A stretch of 64,000 bases of DNA, from contig NZ_CP107785.1 in NCBI RefSeq assembly GCF_036345915.1, forward strand, positions 62,001-126,000. The letters run 5' to 3'. The stretch is from Nocardia sp. NBC_00565 (lineage in GTDB: Bacteria > Actinomycetota > Actinomycetes > Mycobacteriales > Mycobacteriaceae). Of the stretch, positions 51,698 to 60,866 are shown in pieces (the stretch's first letter is position 1; every line of letters begins with the position of its first letter). The position numbers and the translations under genes are program-made. Under the pieces are notes generated by a model. That model was not told the DNA's origin, ran no database searches, and saw only the letters and a list, made by a program, of their open reading frames with translations.

Positions 51698-52142
51698 CCA
51701 CGCCTCCTTCCCGTACCACTAACGGCGTCCAGCATAAGGCGTGCCGAGCACTCGATTCCGGCCCTCGACGGACAGCACACGAGCCCCCGGCCAACCCATA
51801 CCCCGTCCGCATCGGCGTAGTGTCGCGTGTCACCCGAGGTCACACACCGATTGCCCGCCGCACACAAGTGCACCCTGTGCGCGGAAGCCGAACCCTATGC
51901 GGCAGCACTACACCCCGGCCCGCGCTGTCCGCGGCGAGTAGTCCTACCGCCTCACTCGACGGACCGAACCGGGCGGGCTCGGGAATCTCCATACCCGGCC
52001 GCATCGTTTGGTGTTGTGCGTCACCCGAGTGCGCACACTCTGTGGCTACCGCGCACGGCCCGTGGTTCGCCCATATCGATCGGGTGTACTCCGAGGTCGA
52101 AATCGGCGGCTGTGAGCATTTCACGATCACAACCCGAAAGGG
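51698..52142. other. intergenic stretch with degenerate repeats
   Basis: No gene seen. Two related segments, near 51795-51860 and 51985-52050, share CATACCC-x-G-x-CCGCATCG and GTCACCCGAG with a CACAC run after. Spacing about 190 bp. Probably a short intergenic repeat or regulatory pair. Confidence 0.4.
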
Positions 52143-53558
52143 TCAGTGCTGCTGTTCGGTCTGAGCGTGGCGCGGCAGCAATCGAACCAGTCCGAGGCTG
52201 ACCACTGTGATGGCGACGACGAGCATCAGGCTGACGGTCAGCGCGTGCGCCTGACCGGGTCCGGCGGTGTGGAAGTACACCGTGGTGACGGCGGCGGCGC
52301 CGACCGCATTGGCCAGCTGTTGCACCGCGGACAGGGATCCGCTGGCACTGCCGGTTTCGGACGGGTCGATATCGCCGAGGGTGACCACGAAGACGCTGCC
52401 GAAGCAGGTGCCCATGCCGAGCCCGACCAGCAGGATCGCCGCCGCGAGAGCCCAAGGGGCAACACCGGTTCCGACTGCGAGCGCCAGGCCGAGCACCAGG
52501 CCGGTGCCGGCCAGAGTGATCAGCAGACCGATCAGGATCAGGTTCCGGCCGAGCTTGCCCAGTAATTGGTGAGCGGCGATCGACGCGATGATGATGCCGA
52601 CGGCGAGCGGGGCGAGGCCGAGCGCGGTATCGGTGGGTGTATAGCCGAGCCCGTTCTGCATGAACAGCGACAGCACATACAGCAGTCCGGAGACCGCGGC
52701 GAAGAAGACGAGGCCGAGGATCAGACCGGAGCGGAAGCCACGGTTCTGGAACAGGGTCGGCTTGATCAATGGGTCGGCCGCCGTGACCTGACGACGGGCG
52801 AACAGTGCGAAGCAGACGGCTCCGGCCACCATGGCCGTACGGGAGGTGGCGGTCCAATCATTCGACGACCCGTCGATGAGGCCGAACAGCATGCCGAACA
52901 TAGCCGCGGCCAACAGGATCGCACCGAGCGCGTCGATGCTGACGCTGCGGTCACCGTGCTCGGCGGGCAACAGCCGGTATGCGGCAACGAAGGCGAGCCC
53001 GCCGAGCGCGATATTGATCAGGAACATGGCGCGCCAGCCGAGGCCGAACAGGTCGGCGTCTACGAGGAAACCGGCCAGGATCGGGCCGCAGACGCCGGAC
53101 AGGCCGAGGGCCGGGCCGAAGACACTGAACGCCCTGCCGAGCTGCTCGCGGGGAAAGACGCTGGTGAGGATGCCGAAACTCTGTGGGATCAGCATCGCGC
53201 CGAAGGCGCCCTGCAGGAGCCGGGCGGCGATGAGTGAGGTCGGATCGAAGGCGAGCCCGCAGGCGACCGAGGCGAGGGTGAACCCGGCCAAGCCGATCAG
53301 GAACAGGCGGCGTTTGCCGAAGCGATCGCCGAGCCGGCCGCCGACGACGAGCAACACGCCGAGGGACAGGGCATATCCAGCGCCGAGCCACTGGATCAGC
53401 GACGGCCCGCCGAGCAGGTCTCGCGCGATGGTCGGTGCGGCGATATTGGTGATGGTCGAGTCGAGCAGGTCGAGGATGTCGGCCGCGAGGGTCACGGCCA
53501 GGATCGCCCACATTCGTGCGGTGACCTTGGTATCTGGTGGGGCGGTGCGGATGGTCAT
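52143..53558 (-). CDS. MFS drug exporter, EmrB/QacA (DHA2) type
   Basis: 471 aa, 14 predicted helices. Motif C-like and DHA2 marks: LDLLDSTITNIAAPTIARDL, GRLGDRFGKRRLFLIGLAGF. Proton-driven efflux of drug-like compounds. Divergent from a TetR gene with two palindromic operators between; the regulator very probably represses it. Confidence 0.9.
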   Translation of the reverse strand: MTIRTAPPDTKVTARMWAILAVTLAADILDLLDSTITNIAAPTIARDLLGGPSLIQWLGAGYALSLGVLLVVGGRLGDRFGKRRLFLIGLAGFTLASVACGLAFDPTSLIAARLLQGAFGAMLIPQSFGILTSVFPREQLGRAFSVFGPALGLSGVCGPILAGFLVDADLFGLGWRAMFLINIALGGLAFVAAYRLLPAEHGDRSVSIDALGAILLAAAMFGMLFGLIDGSSNDWTATSRTAMVAGAVCFALFARRQVTAADPLIKPTLFQNRGFRSGLILGLVFFAAVSGLLYVLSLFMQNGLGYTPTDTALGLAPLAVGIIIASIAAHQLLGKLGRNLILIGLLITLAGTGLVLGLALAVGTGVAPWALAAAILLVGLGMGTCFGSVFVVTLGDIDPSETGSASGSLSAVQQLANAVGAAAVTTVYFHTAGPGQAHALTVSLMLVVAITVVSLGLVRLLPRHAQTEQQH

Positions 53559-53592
53559 GTCTAGCTCCTAAAGTGGGGCGAACGTCGATCGT

Positions 53593-53645
53593 GACGAACG
53601 ATGTTCGGTCAACTCGAACGGTAGGACACGAACGATGTTCGTGTC
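53593..53645. promoter_or_regulatory. two TetR operators in the pump/regulator divergon
   Basis: CGAACGATGTTCG occurs twice: within 53593-53610 and inside the perfect palindrome GACACGAAC-GAT-GTTCGTGTC at 53625-53645. A third partial site (ACGCTGTTCG) follows at 53648. Confidence 0.8.
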
Positions 53646-53678
53646 AAACGCTGTTCGTCGCGGCGTATGCTCCCGGCT

Positions 53679-54347
53679 ATGAGTAGCGCACCCGTCAGTC
53701 GTCGGGCCCGTCCCGCCAAGGCCCCCCTCAGCCGCGATGTCATCGTCGAGACCGGCTTGCGCATCCTCGACCGCGACGGCCTGGCCGCCCTCACCATGCG
53801 CCGCGTCGCCCAGGACCTCGATACCGGCGCGGCCTCGCTCTATGTCTACGTCGCCAACCGGGACGATCTGATGGCCGCCATGCTCGACCACGTGCTCGGC
53901 ACCGTGCCGGAGCCGACAGGCGGCAACTGGCGCGATCGGCTCACCGCGCTGATCGACGCGACGATTGCGGTGATGAGCAAGCACGAGGGTCTCGCGCTCG
54001 TGGCCCTCGGGGCGGTACCCACCAGCCCGAATACGCTGCTGTTGATCGAGCGGATGCTCGGCCTGCTCGCCGAGGGCGGACTGGACGAACGGACCAACTC
54101 CTGGGCCGTCGACCTGATCTACCTCTACATCACGGCGCAGGCCGCCGAGCAGAGCGCGTATACGGTCAAGGGCGACGTCGAGGAGGAGTACATCGCCGAC
54201 ATCGAGCGGAAATTCGCCGCACTGCCCACCGATCGATACCCCATGATTGTGGCCATGCGCGAACATATCTTGGGTGGCGGTGACGCCCGCGAAGTTTGGG
54301 CGTTGCGCGCCTTGATCAATGGCATCCTCGCCACCCCGGTCGAATGA
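53679..54347 (+). CDS. TetR-family repressor of the efflux pump
   Basis: 222 aa. HTH residues about 22-65 (IVETGLRILDRDGLAALTMR, RVAQDLDTGAASLYVYVANR), with the large C-terminal ligand domain of the TetR_C_1/tetracycline-type. Divergent to the MFS gene. The two repeats at 53593-53645 are its probable sites. Stop overlaps the possible start of the next gene. Confidence 0.88.
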   Translation: MSSAPVSRRARPAKAPLSRDVIVETGLRILDRDGLAALTMRRVAQDLDTGAASLYVYVANRDDLMAAMLDHVLGTVPEPTGGNWRDRLTALIDATIAVMSKHEGLALVALGAVPTSPNTLLLIERMLGLLAEGGLDERTNSWAVDLIYLYITAQAAEQSAYTVKGDVEEEYIADIERKFAALPTDRYPMIVAMREHILGGGDAREVWALRALINGILATPVE

Positions 54348-54367
54348 GTACGGCGGAAAGGGGTCCG

Positions 54368-54895
54368 ATGTCGTCGATCCGTACGGCGAACGAAGCCGAT
54401 CTGCCGGTGCTGCAGGAGATCGAGCGGGTGGCCGGAAAACCGTTCGCCGATATCGGCATGACGGTCGTCGCCGATGACGACCCGCCGCCGCTGGAAACGC
54501 TGCGCGAATTCCAGCAGGCCGGCCGGGCGTGGATCTACCCCGACGCCGCGGGCCACCCGATCGGCTACCTGATCCTCGGGATCGTCGACGGCAACGCACA
54601 CATCGACCAGGTGTCGGTGGACCCCGACCACGCCGGTCGGCGGATCGGCAAGCAACTCATCGACCATGCGGTGAAATGGTCGAAAGCTCAAGGGCTGCAA
54701 GCCATCACGCTGACCACCTTCATCGACGTGGCCTGGAACGGGCCATATTACGAACGTCTCGGCTTCCGCTACCTCACGCCGGCCGAAGAAACTCCGCAAC
54801 TGCGCGAAATCCGCGCCGACGAGGCCGCCCACGGCCTCGATCTCTGGCCGCGCGCCAGCATGCGCGCCGAACTCGACACCTGGAAGCTGGACTGA
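54368..54895 (+). CDS. GNAT acetyltransferase
   Basis: 175 aa. RTANEADLPVLQEIERVAGK at the start, acetyl-CoA loop VDPDHAGRRIGKQLIDHAVK, and YYERLGFRYL. ATG 54368 has AAAGGGG at good spacing; ATG 54344 (ATGA overlap with tetR) is the alternative. Substrate unknown; cotranscribed with the repressor gene. Confidence 0.85.
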   Translation: MSSIRTANEADLPVLQEIERVAGKPFADIGMTVVADDDPPPLETLREFQQAGRAWIYPDAAGHPIGYLILGIVDGNAHIDQVSVDPDHAGRRIGKQLIDHAVKWSKAQGLQAITLTTFIDVAWNGPYYERLGFRYLTPAEETPQLREIRADEAAHGLDLWPRASMRAELDTWKLD

Positions 54896-54901
54896 TTTCG
54901 G

Positions 54902-56512
54902 CTAGTGCTGGTGGGCGAAGGCGGCTTCTGCGGCGGCGCCGGCGGCGGCACGGTCTTCGGGGACCAGGCCGATGCGGGTGCGGCGGTCGAGGAGATCGTT
55001 GGTGTCGAGCGCGCCCTCGTGCGTGATCGCGAAGGCGAATTCGGCGGCGGTGACGTCGATTCCGGGTGCGACCCGTGCGGCGAGAGCAGGGTTCTGCTCG
55101 GCTGCCGCGAGCACGATCGCCGCCTCGCTGCCGAAGCGTTCGACCAATAGCGGTGGGGCGGCGATGCGGTCGCGGGCGGCGCCGGAGACCGCGCCCACCA
55201 ACGGAAGTCGCTTGGTGCGGCACGGGCCGGCGGTGAGGTTGCCGTGGGCGATGGCCGCGTCGACGGCGTCCTCGGCCATCTGACGGTAGGTGGTGAGTTT
55301 GCCGCCGACGATGGTGATCACGCCGGTGGGGGAGTGCAGTACCGCGTGCTTGCGGGAGATATCGGCGGTGCTGTTGTCGGCGGTTTTGAGCAGCGGGCGC
55401 AGTCCGGCATAGCTGCCGCGAATATCGGTGCGGGTCAACGGCTCTCGGAGTGCGGTGTTGATGGTGTCGAGCAGGAAGTCGATCTCGGTGTCGGTGGGCT
55501 CGGGCTCGTCGGGGACCGGGCCGGGGGCGTCCTCGTCGGTCAGGCCGAGGTAGACCCGGCCGTGCGCGGCCGGGAAGGCGAAGACGAAGCGGCTGGTGCT
55601 GCCGGGCACGGGGACGGTCAGCGAGGCGGTGAGCCCGCCGAACGACACGGCGTCGAAGACCAGGTGGGTGCCGCGACTGGGTCGCAGTTCGATGCTCGGG
55701 TCGACCTGATCGGCCCAGACCCCGGTGGCATTGACCACGGTGCGGGCCCGGATGGCCATGGTCTCGCCGGTCAGCGTGTCGCGGAGGGTGGCCGAATCTC
55801 CGGTTACGTCAAGGGCTTCCACGCGGGTCAGGACGGTCGCGCTCGCGGTGGCCGCAGTGCGAGCCAGTGCCACGACGAGTCGCGCGTCGTCCACCAGTTG
55901 GCCATCCCAGGCCTGCAGGCCGCCGCGCAATCCTTCGCGGCGCACGGTCGGCGCCAACCGCAGCGCCTCGGCGGTGGCGACCCGGCGCGAGCGCGGCAGG
56001 ATCGCGGGCGACGTCCCCGCGCTGCGTCGCAACACATCTCCCGCGACGAATCCCGCACGGATCAAAGCACGTTGTGTGACACCGATTTCCGGCAACAACG
56101 GCACCAGCTGCGGTAACGGCCGCACCAGATGCGGGGCCGTGGTCTTGATCAAGATCCCACGCTCGACAGCACTTTCATGCGCGATGCCGACCTGCCCGCT
56201 GGCCAGATACCGCAACCCGCCGTGCACCAGCTTCGAACTCCACCGGCTCGTGCCGAACGCCAGATCGTGCCGCTCCACCAGTACCGTCCGCAGCCCACGG
56301 GCCGCGGCGTCGAGTGCGGCACCGGTGCCGGTGACACCGCCTCCGATGATCAGCAGGTCGATCTCGCCGCCCTCGCCCAACTCTTGAAGCTCGCGGGCGC
56401 GGCGCTCGGCGTTCAGTGCGGAATTCCCAGCAGCCCAGGCGTTCGCTGAATTCGCAGTCATCGGGGGTGTGGCGCGGATACTCCCTTGTTCGCGGGGGAG
56501 AGGAAGCGCCAT
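54902..56512 (-). CDS. glpD: glycerol-3-phosphate dehydrogenase (FAD)
   Basis: 536 aa. FAD motif DLLIIGGGVTGTGAALDAAA, then SRWSSKLVHGGLRYL, and TIVGGKLTTYRQMAEDAVDA. Oxidises glycerol-3-phosphate to dihydroxyacetone phosphate at the membrane. ATG 56512 touches AAAGGAGG very closely, so the real start may be a later codon (ATG at about 56460). Follows the TetR gene by 7 bp in the same operon. Confidence 0.93.
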   Translation of the reverse strand: MALPLPREQGSIRATPPMTANSANAWAAGNSALNAERRARELQELGEGGEIDLLIIGGGVTGTGAALDAAARGLRTVLVERHDLAFGTSRWSSKLVHGGLRYLASGQVGIAHESAVERGILIKTTAPHLVRPLPQLVPLLPEIGVTQRALIRAGFVAGDVLRRSAGTSPAILPRSRRVATAEALRLAPTVRREGLRGGLQAWDGQLVDDARLVVALARTAATASATVLTRVEALDVTGDSATLRDTLTGETMAIRARTVVNATGVWADQVDPSIELRPSRGTHLVFDAVSFGGLTASLTVPVPGSTSRFVFAFPAAHGRVYLGLTDEDAPGPVPDEPEPTDTEIDFLLDTINTALREPLTRTDIRGSYAGLRPLLKTADNSTADISRKHAVLHSPTGVITIVGGKLTTYRQMAEDAVDAAIAHGNLTAGPCRTKRLPLVGAVSGAARDRIAAPPLLVERFGSEAAIVLAAAEQNPALAARVAPGIDVTAAEFAFAITHEGALDTNDLLDRRTRIGLVPEDRAAAGAAAEAAFAHQH

Positions 56513-56519
56513 CCTCCTT

Positions 56520-57167
56520 TCAGAGTTTGGGTCGTGGGGATTTGTCGGTGGCGTTGGTTAGGTTGCCGGGCGCGAGGTAGCCGTCGATCGCGCGGGACAA
56601 TTCGGCGTCCAGGGCGGATCCGGACAGGAGGGGCGCGATCGTACCCGCCGACTGCACCGCGGACTGTGCGATCAGCAGCAGCATCGTCGCCATCTGTTCC
56701 GGCTCGCCCGCGCGAATGGAGCCGTCCTGATGACCGTCTCGAATGCCCGCGGTGAACAGCTCGATGAGCGCGCGCTGGTTGCGGCCGAGACGGCCGAAGA
56801 CGTAGGTCAGCATGAGGTCGGTATCGGTGCGGAAGATCTTGCCGAACAACGGATTCGAGCGAATCGTCGCCGCGCCCGCGACCACGCCCTCGACCAATCG
56901 GGTGCGCGCGCTGCCCGCGGTCGGCATGGTGGCGGCGACGATCGCGCGTAGTTCGCGGACCAGCAATTCGGCCACCAGCGAACCGGTATCGGGCCAGCGG
57001 CGATAGACGGTTGGCCGACTGACTCCGGCGCGGCGCGCCACCTCGGTGAGGGTGGTCCGGCGCACCCCGAATTCCTGCACGCAGGCTCTCGCCGCATCGA
57101 GGATCGCGAGATCGATCGCCGAGAGCGCGTCGGATTCGTCGGGGGCAGGTGCCGCGGAGGCAGTCAT
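56520..57167 (-). CDS. TetR-family regulator of the glpD operon
   Basis: 215 aa. HTH residues about 20-65 (ILDAARACVQEFGVRRTTLT, EVARRAGVSRPTVYRRWPDT). Followed by glpD and divergent from the flavoprotein gene; the order matches M. tuberculosis Rv2249c-Rv2252 (from memory). It probably binds the palindrome at 57236-57268 and controls both directions. Confidence 0.87.
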   Translation of the reverse strand: MTASAAPAPDESDALSAIDLAILDAARACVQEFGVRRTTLTEVARRAGVSRPTVYRRWPDTGSLVAELLVRELRAIVAATMPTAGSARTRLVEGVVAGAATIRSNPLFGKIFRTDTDLMLTYVFGRLGRNQRALIELFTAGIRDGHQDGSIRAGEPEQMATMLLLIAQSAVQSAGTIAPLLSGSALDAELSRAIDGYLAPGNLTNATDKSPRPKL

Positions 57168-57235
57168 CAGGTATTCACCACCGGGGTGTCGGCGGCACCG
57201 TGGGATCGCCAGGTGCCGAAAATGGGCGTCAGTTC

Positions 57236-57268
57236 GTTACTGCTTGACAGTCTATGTCAAACTGTAAC
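57236..57268. promoter_or_regulatory. 33-bp palindromic operator
   Basis: GTTAC-TGC-TTGACA-GTCTA-TGTCAA-ACT-GTAAC: outer 5-bp and inner 6-bp arms are perfect complements. Ends 2 bp before the flavoprotein GTG start, so binding should block its transcription. Confidence 0.8.
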
Positions 57269-57270
57269 GC

Positions 57271-58941
57271 GTGGTCGAGACGCAGCAGCACACCGACAAG
57301 ACCGGGCCGTCCGCCACCGGTCGGCCCGCCGCAAACCCGGGCGAAGGGGCGCCTGCGGCGGGTATGGTTTGGGACGCCTGGGGCATACCCGCCGGACACA
57401 AGCCGCTTTCGGCATCGATCCGGACCCTGCTGACACAGGTTTTCGGAGTCTCCGGCGACCCGGTGGCGCGCCGCGATGAGGGCGATGTGCCGCTACGCGA
57501 GTCGGCGTTGACGTCGGCTCAACGGGACGGGTTGGTCGCGGTGGTCGGCGTGGGCAGCGTCTCGGTCGGCCACCACGATCGTTTGCTGCACGCGGGCGGT
57601 AAGAGCACCCCCGATCTGCTGCGCCGCCGCGTCGACGGTCCGCAGGACGCACCCGATGCCATCATCTTCCCGGCCGACCACGAGCAGGTGCTCGCCGTCC
57701 TGGCCTACTGCGCCGACAATGCCATCGCGGTCGTGCCGTTCGGCGGCGGCACCAGTGTGGTCGGCGGCGTCGATCCGATCCGCGGCCACTTCGACACCGT
57801 CATCGCGCTGGATCTGCGCCGCCTCGACGGTGTTTCGGAGATCGACCCGATCAGCGGCACCGCCACCCTCGGCGCGGGACTCACCGGTCCCGGGGCCGAG
57901 GAACTTCTCGCCGCCCACGGACTTTCGCTGGGCCACTTCCCGCAGAGCTTCGAATTCGCCAGCATCGGCGGTTTCGCCGCCACCCGATCCTCCGGTCAAG
58001 CCTCGGCGGGCTACGGCCGCTTCGACGATATGGTCCAGCGGCTGAAGATCGCCACACCCGGCGGCACCATCGAACTCGGTCGCGCCCCCGCGTCGGCGGC
58101 GGGCCCGGATCTGCGGGAACTGTTCGTCGGCTCGGAGGGTGCGCTCGGTGTGATCACCGAGGTCACGCTGCGCGTGCATCCGGTGCCCGAAACCATTGGC
58201 TACCAGGCCTGGTCGTTCCCGGATTTCGAAACAGGCGCCGCCGCACTGCGTTCGGTGGTGCAGGCGGGCGCGGCACCCACGGTGCTTCGGCTCTCCGACG
58301 AGGTCGAGACCGGTGTCAACCTGGCTCGCTCGGCCGATATCGGCGGAGCAGCGGTCGCGGGCTGCCTGGCCATTACCACCTTCGAAGGCACCCAGGCGCA
58401 TGTCGCGGCCCGCAGCGCCGAGGCGGGCGCGCTGCTCGCGGCGGCGGGCGGGAACGCGCTGGGGCCGACTCCGGCCCACGAGTGGGAGCACGGGCGTTTC
58501 GCCGCGCCTTATATGCGCGACGCCTTGTTGGACGTCGGCGTGCTCTGTGAGACTCTGGAGACCGCGACAACCTGGTCCAACCTGGCCGACCTCAAAGCGA
58601 AGGTGACTGCGGCACTGACGGATTCGCTGGCAGGACAGGGCACTCCGCCGCTGGTGATGTGCCATATCTCGCACACCTACCCGACCGGCGCGTCACTGTA
58701 TTTCACCGTTATCGCAAAGCAACTGGACGACCCGATCGCCCAGTGGCACATCGCGAAACGAGCCGTCGGGGACGCGATCGTGGCCGCCGGCGGCACCATC
58801 ACCCACCACCACGCGGTCGGCATCGACCACCGCCCGTGGCTTCCCGACGAGATCGGCGACCTCGGCGTGCGCGTGCTGCGCGCGGTGAAGCGGGAATTGG
58901 ACCCCGCGGGCATCCTCAATCCTGGAAAGCTGGTTCCATGA
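57271..58941 (+). CDS. agpS: FAD-linked oxidase, alkyl-DHAP synthase-like
   Basis: 556 aa, GTG start. FAD-binding type 4 signatures IAVVPFGGGTSVVGGVDPIR and LGHFPQSFEFASIGGFAATR, SSGQASAGYGRFDDMV, and PGILNPGKL-type end (DPAGILNPGKLVP). Similar to alkyldihydroxyacetone phosphate synthases. With glpD and the lipid kinase next to it, an ether-lipid or glycerolipid role is likely but not proven. Confidence 0.85.
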   Translation: MVETQQHTDKTGPSATGRPAANPGEGAPAAGMVWDAWGIPAGHKPLSASIRTLLTQVFGVSGDPVARRDEGDVPLRESALTSAQRDGLVAVVGVGSVSVGHHDRLLHAGGKSTPDLLRRRVDGPQDAPDAIIFPADHEQVLAVLAYCADNAIAVVPFGGGTSVVGGVDPIRGHFDTVIALDLRRLDGVSEIDPISGTATLGAGLTGPGAEELLAAHGLSLGHFPQSFEFASIGGFAATRSSGQASAGYGRFDDMVQRLKIATPGGTIELGRAPASAAGPDLRELFVGSEGALGVITEVTLRVHPVPETIGYQAWSFPDFETGAAALRSVVQAGAAPTVLRLSDEVETGVNLARSADIGGAAVAGCLAITTFEGTQAHVAARSAEAGALLAAAGGNALGPTPAHEWEHGRFAAPYMRDALLDVGVLCETLETATTWSNLADLKAKVTAALTDSLAGQGTPPLVMCHISHTYPTGASLYFTVIAKQLDDPIAQWHIAKRAVGDAIVAAGGTITHHHAVGIDHRPWLPDEIGDLGVRVLRAVKRELDPAGILNPGKLVP

Positions 58942-59897
58942 CACCGGATTCGCTCCGTCCGGTACGCACGATCACCGTGGTGACCAACCCGCGGTCCGGG
59001 GTCGGGAAGGGACAGGATGTGGCGGGGGCGGCGCTGGCCCGCTTCGCCGCACAAGGTGTCGAGGTCATCGAGGTGCGCGCGCCTTCAGCCGCCGAATCCA
59101 TACGCCTGGTACGGGATTCGATCGCGGGCAGTGTCAAGCCGGACGCCGTGGTCTGCATCGGCGGCGACGGTTTGATGAATGTCGTGCTCGAAGCGATCGC
59201 GCGGACCGATGTGCCGCTCGGGCTGATCCCCGCGGGCACCGGCAACGACCTCGCGCGGGAAATCGGTGTGCCCACCGACGATCCCGTCGCGGCCGCCGAC
59301 CTAGTGCTCGGCGGGCGCACCCGCACCATCGATCTGGGCCTGATCGAATCGCCGTCGCCCGGATACTCGCCCAAGTGGTTCGCCACCGTCACCGGCACCG
59401 GATTCGACGCGCGAGTCACCCTGCGCGCCAACGATATGCGCTGGCCCAAGGGGCCACTGCGCTACACCGTCGCCGCACTGGCCGAGATCTCCGGCCGCTT
59501 CACGGTGCCCTACCGGATCGAGTTGTCCGGCGTAGTGCCCGGTGCGCTCGACAATCCGGACGCCGACACAGTGATCGAGACCGAGGCGGTCATGGTGGCG
59601 ATCGGCAATACCCGCACCTACGGCGGCGGCATGCTGGTTTGTCCCGATGCGGTGATGGACGACGGATTATTGGATCTCACGGTCGTCGGCGCGGTTTCGC
59701 GACGGGATATGCTGCGCCTGCTGCCCGCGCTGTCGGCGGGTAAGCGGATCGATCATCCGAAGTCCAAGCAGTATCGCGTCGCGCAGGTGACGCTCGCCGC
59801 CGCCGGCGCTCCCGCGACCGCCGACGGTGAACCCGCGGGCATGCTGCCGATCACTCTGCGTGCGGTTCCGGGCGCGCTCACCGTACTGGTTCCATGA
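58938..59897 (+). CDS. diacylglycerol kinase-family lipid kinase
   Basis: 319 aa. ATGA overlap with the flavoprotein gene. VVTNPRSGVGKG at the start, the nucleotide loop VCIGGDGLMNVVLEAIA and IPAGTGNDLAREIGVP are complete. Matches the Rv2252 type, which phosphorylates diacylglycerol or related lipids on the way to phosphatidylinositol mannosides. Confidence 0.9.
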   Translation: MTPDSLRPVRTITVVTNPRSGVGKGQDVAGAALARFAAQGVEVIEVRAPSAAESIRLVRDSIAGSVKPDAVVCIGGDGLMNVVLEAIARTDVPLGLIPAGTGNDLAREIGVPTDDPVAAADLVLGGRTRTIDLGLIESPSPGYSPKWFATVTGTGFDARVTLRANDMRWPKGPLRYTVAALAEISGRFTVPYRIELSGVVPGALDNPDADTVIETEAVMVAIGNTRTYGGGMLVCPDAVMDDGLLDLTVVGAVSRRDMLRLLPALSAGKRIDHPKSKQYRVAQVTLAAAGAPATADGEPAGMLPITLRAVPGALTVLVP

Positions 59898-59918
59898 TCA
59901 GCGGCACATCGTGTGCCC

Positions 59919-60602
59919 TCAAACCGCGAAGCTGACGCGGCTCAGCCGGTCGATGCTCGTCCGATCGACGATCACCATCGACGCTGCCGCCGGACGCGGG
60001 GGCTGTCCCGCGGCGATGGCGTGGATGAGGCGCTGCCACCGACGGCAGTGCAGCGTGAAGAAGTACGGGCTGACCCGCCGCCCGCGCGCGTACTGACCGG
60101 CACGCGCCAACTCCGCGGGCACGTCGAGCAGGATCACGTGCAGCTCCCGGCCGTAGCGCGCCGCCCACCGGCCGATCATGCGTCGGGCCCACCCGAAGGT
60201 GGCGCAATCGTGAATGACCACCGGCCCCGCGCCGTCCCGCAGCGCGGCTCGGACTCCGGCGTAATGCGTGATATGCACCACCGGCCGCCACAGCCCGTAC
60301 GGCAGCCGACCGAACCTGCGCCGCCAGCGATTTCGCGAATGCTGTGAATCGAGTACCACCGAACCAGCGGGCCCACGCGGCGGCTGCTCGGCATCGGCGT
60401 CCGCTCCGAAGAACCGGTGCAGCGCCGTACTCTTGCCCGCTCCCGGCACCCCGGCCACCACCAGGGCCGCCGTCGCCGGATACCGCAGTTCCTCGATCGT
60501 GCCTCCCCGCAGATCGTGTACGGAACTCGGCGCGACGACCCGCATATCGGGTAGCTGTGGTTGCGAGCCTGGATCGGGCGGCGAATCGAGCGGAGGGTTC
60601 AC
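59919..60602 (-). CDS. P-loop kinase/ATPase, 227 aa
   Basis: GTG 60602 is chosen (ggaagag in front); a longer form from 60704 is possible. Walker A VAGVPGAGKSTALHRFFGAD near residue 60, an alpha/beta fold with VVIHDCATFGWARRMI and HVILLDVPAELARAGQYARG. Resembles small kinases of the AAA_33/zeta-toxin-like class, but no specific substrate motif. Divergent from valS. Confidence 0.7.
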   Translation of the reverse strand: MNPPLDSPPDPGSQPQLPDMRVVAPSSVHDLRGGTIEELRYPATAALVVAGVPGAGKSTALHRFFGADADAEQPPRGPAGSVVLDSQHSRNRWRRRFGRLPYGLWRPVVHITHYAGVRAALRDGAGPVVIHDCATFGWARRMIGRWAARYGRELHVILLDVPAELARAGQYARGRRVSPYFFTLHCRRWQRLIHAIAAGQPPRPAAASMVIVDRTSIDRLSRVSFAV

Positions 60603-60768
60603 CTCTTCCAGGCTCCCTAGCCCAATTGCTTTCGGCAACAGGGAAAACCCTGATTTCCGGTGAGTTTTTCCGCCGCGCCGGGGACGGCATTTGGAAAGTG
60701 TCAAGAAGCTGAGAATTCCATATGGATTCCGGGTTCGCCCCGATTTGGGCGGTAAGCTCAGTCCCGTA

Positions 60769-60809
60769 GGCGGAGTCTTCGGTGTCCCTCATCCACCGAA
60801 GACTCCGCC
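60769..60809 (+). promoter_or_regulatory. stem-loop in the valS leader
   Basis: GGCGGAGTCTTCGGTG and CACCGAAGACTCCGCC pair perfectly over 16 bp around a 9-nt loop, 57 bp before the valS start. Since no rightward gene ends here, it may be an attenuator or RNA-stability element. Confidence 0.6.
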
Positions 60810-60866
60810 TTCTCTATGCCCTGCCCCTTTTAGGAGCTCAGCGGGCACCACCACTAGAATGCCTGG

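Noticed and set aside
60700..60866. T-box riboswitch before valS
   Set aside because: No AGGGUGGNACCGCG-type T-box sequence or specifier layout is visible; only a simple hairpin.
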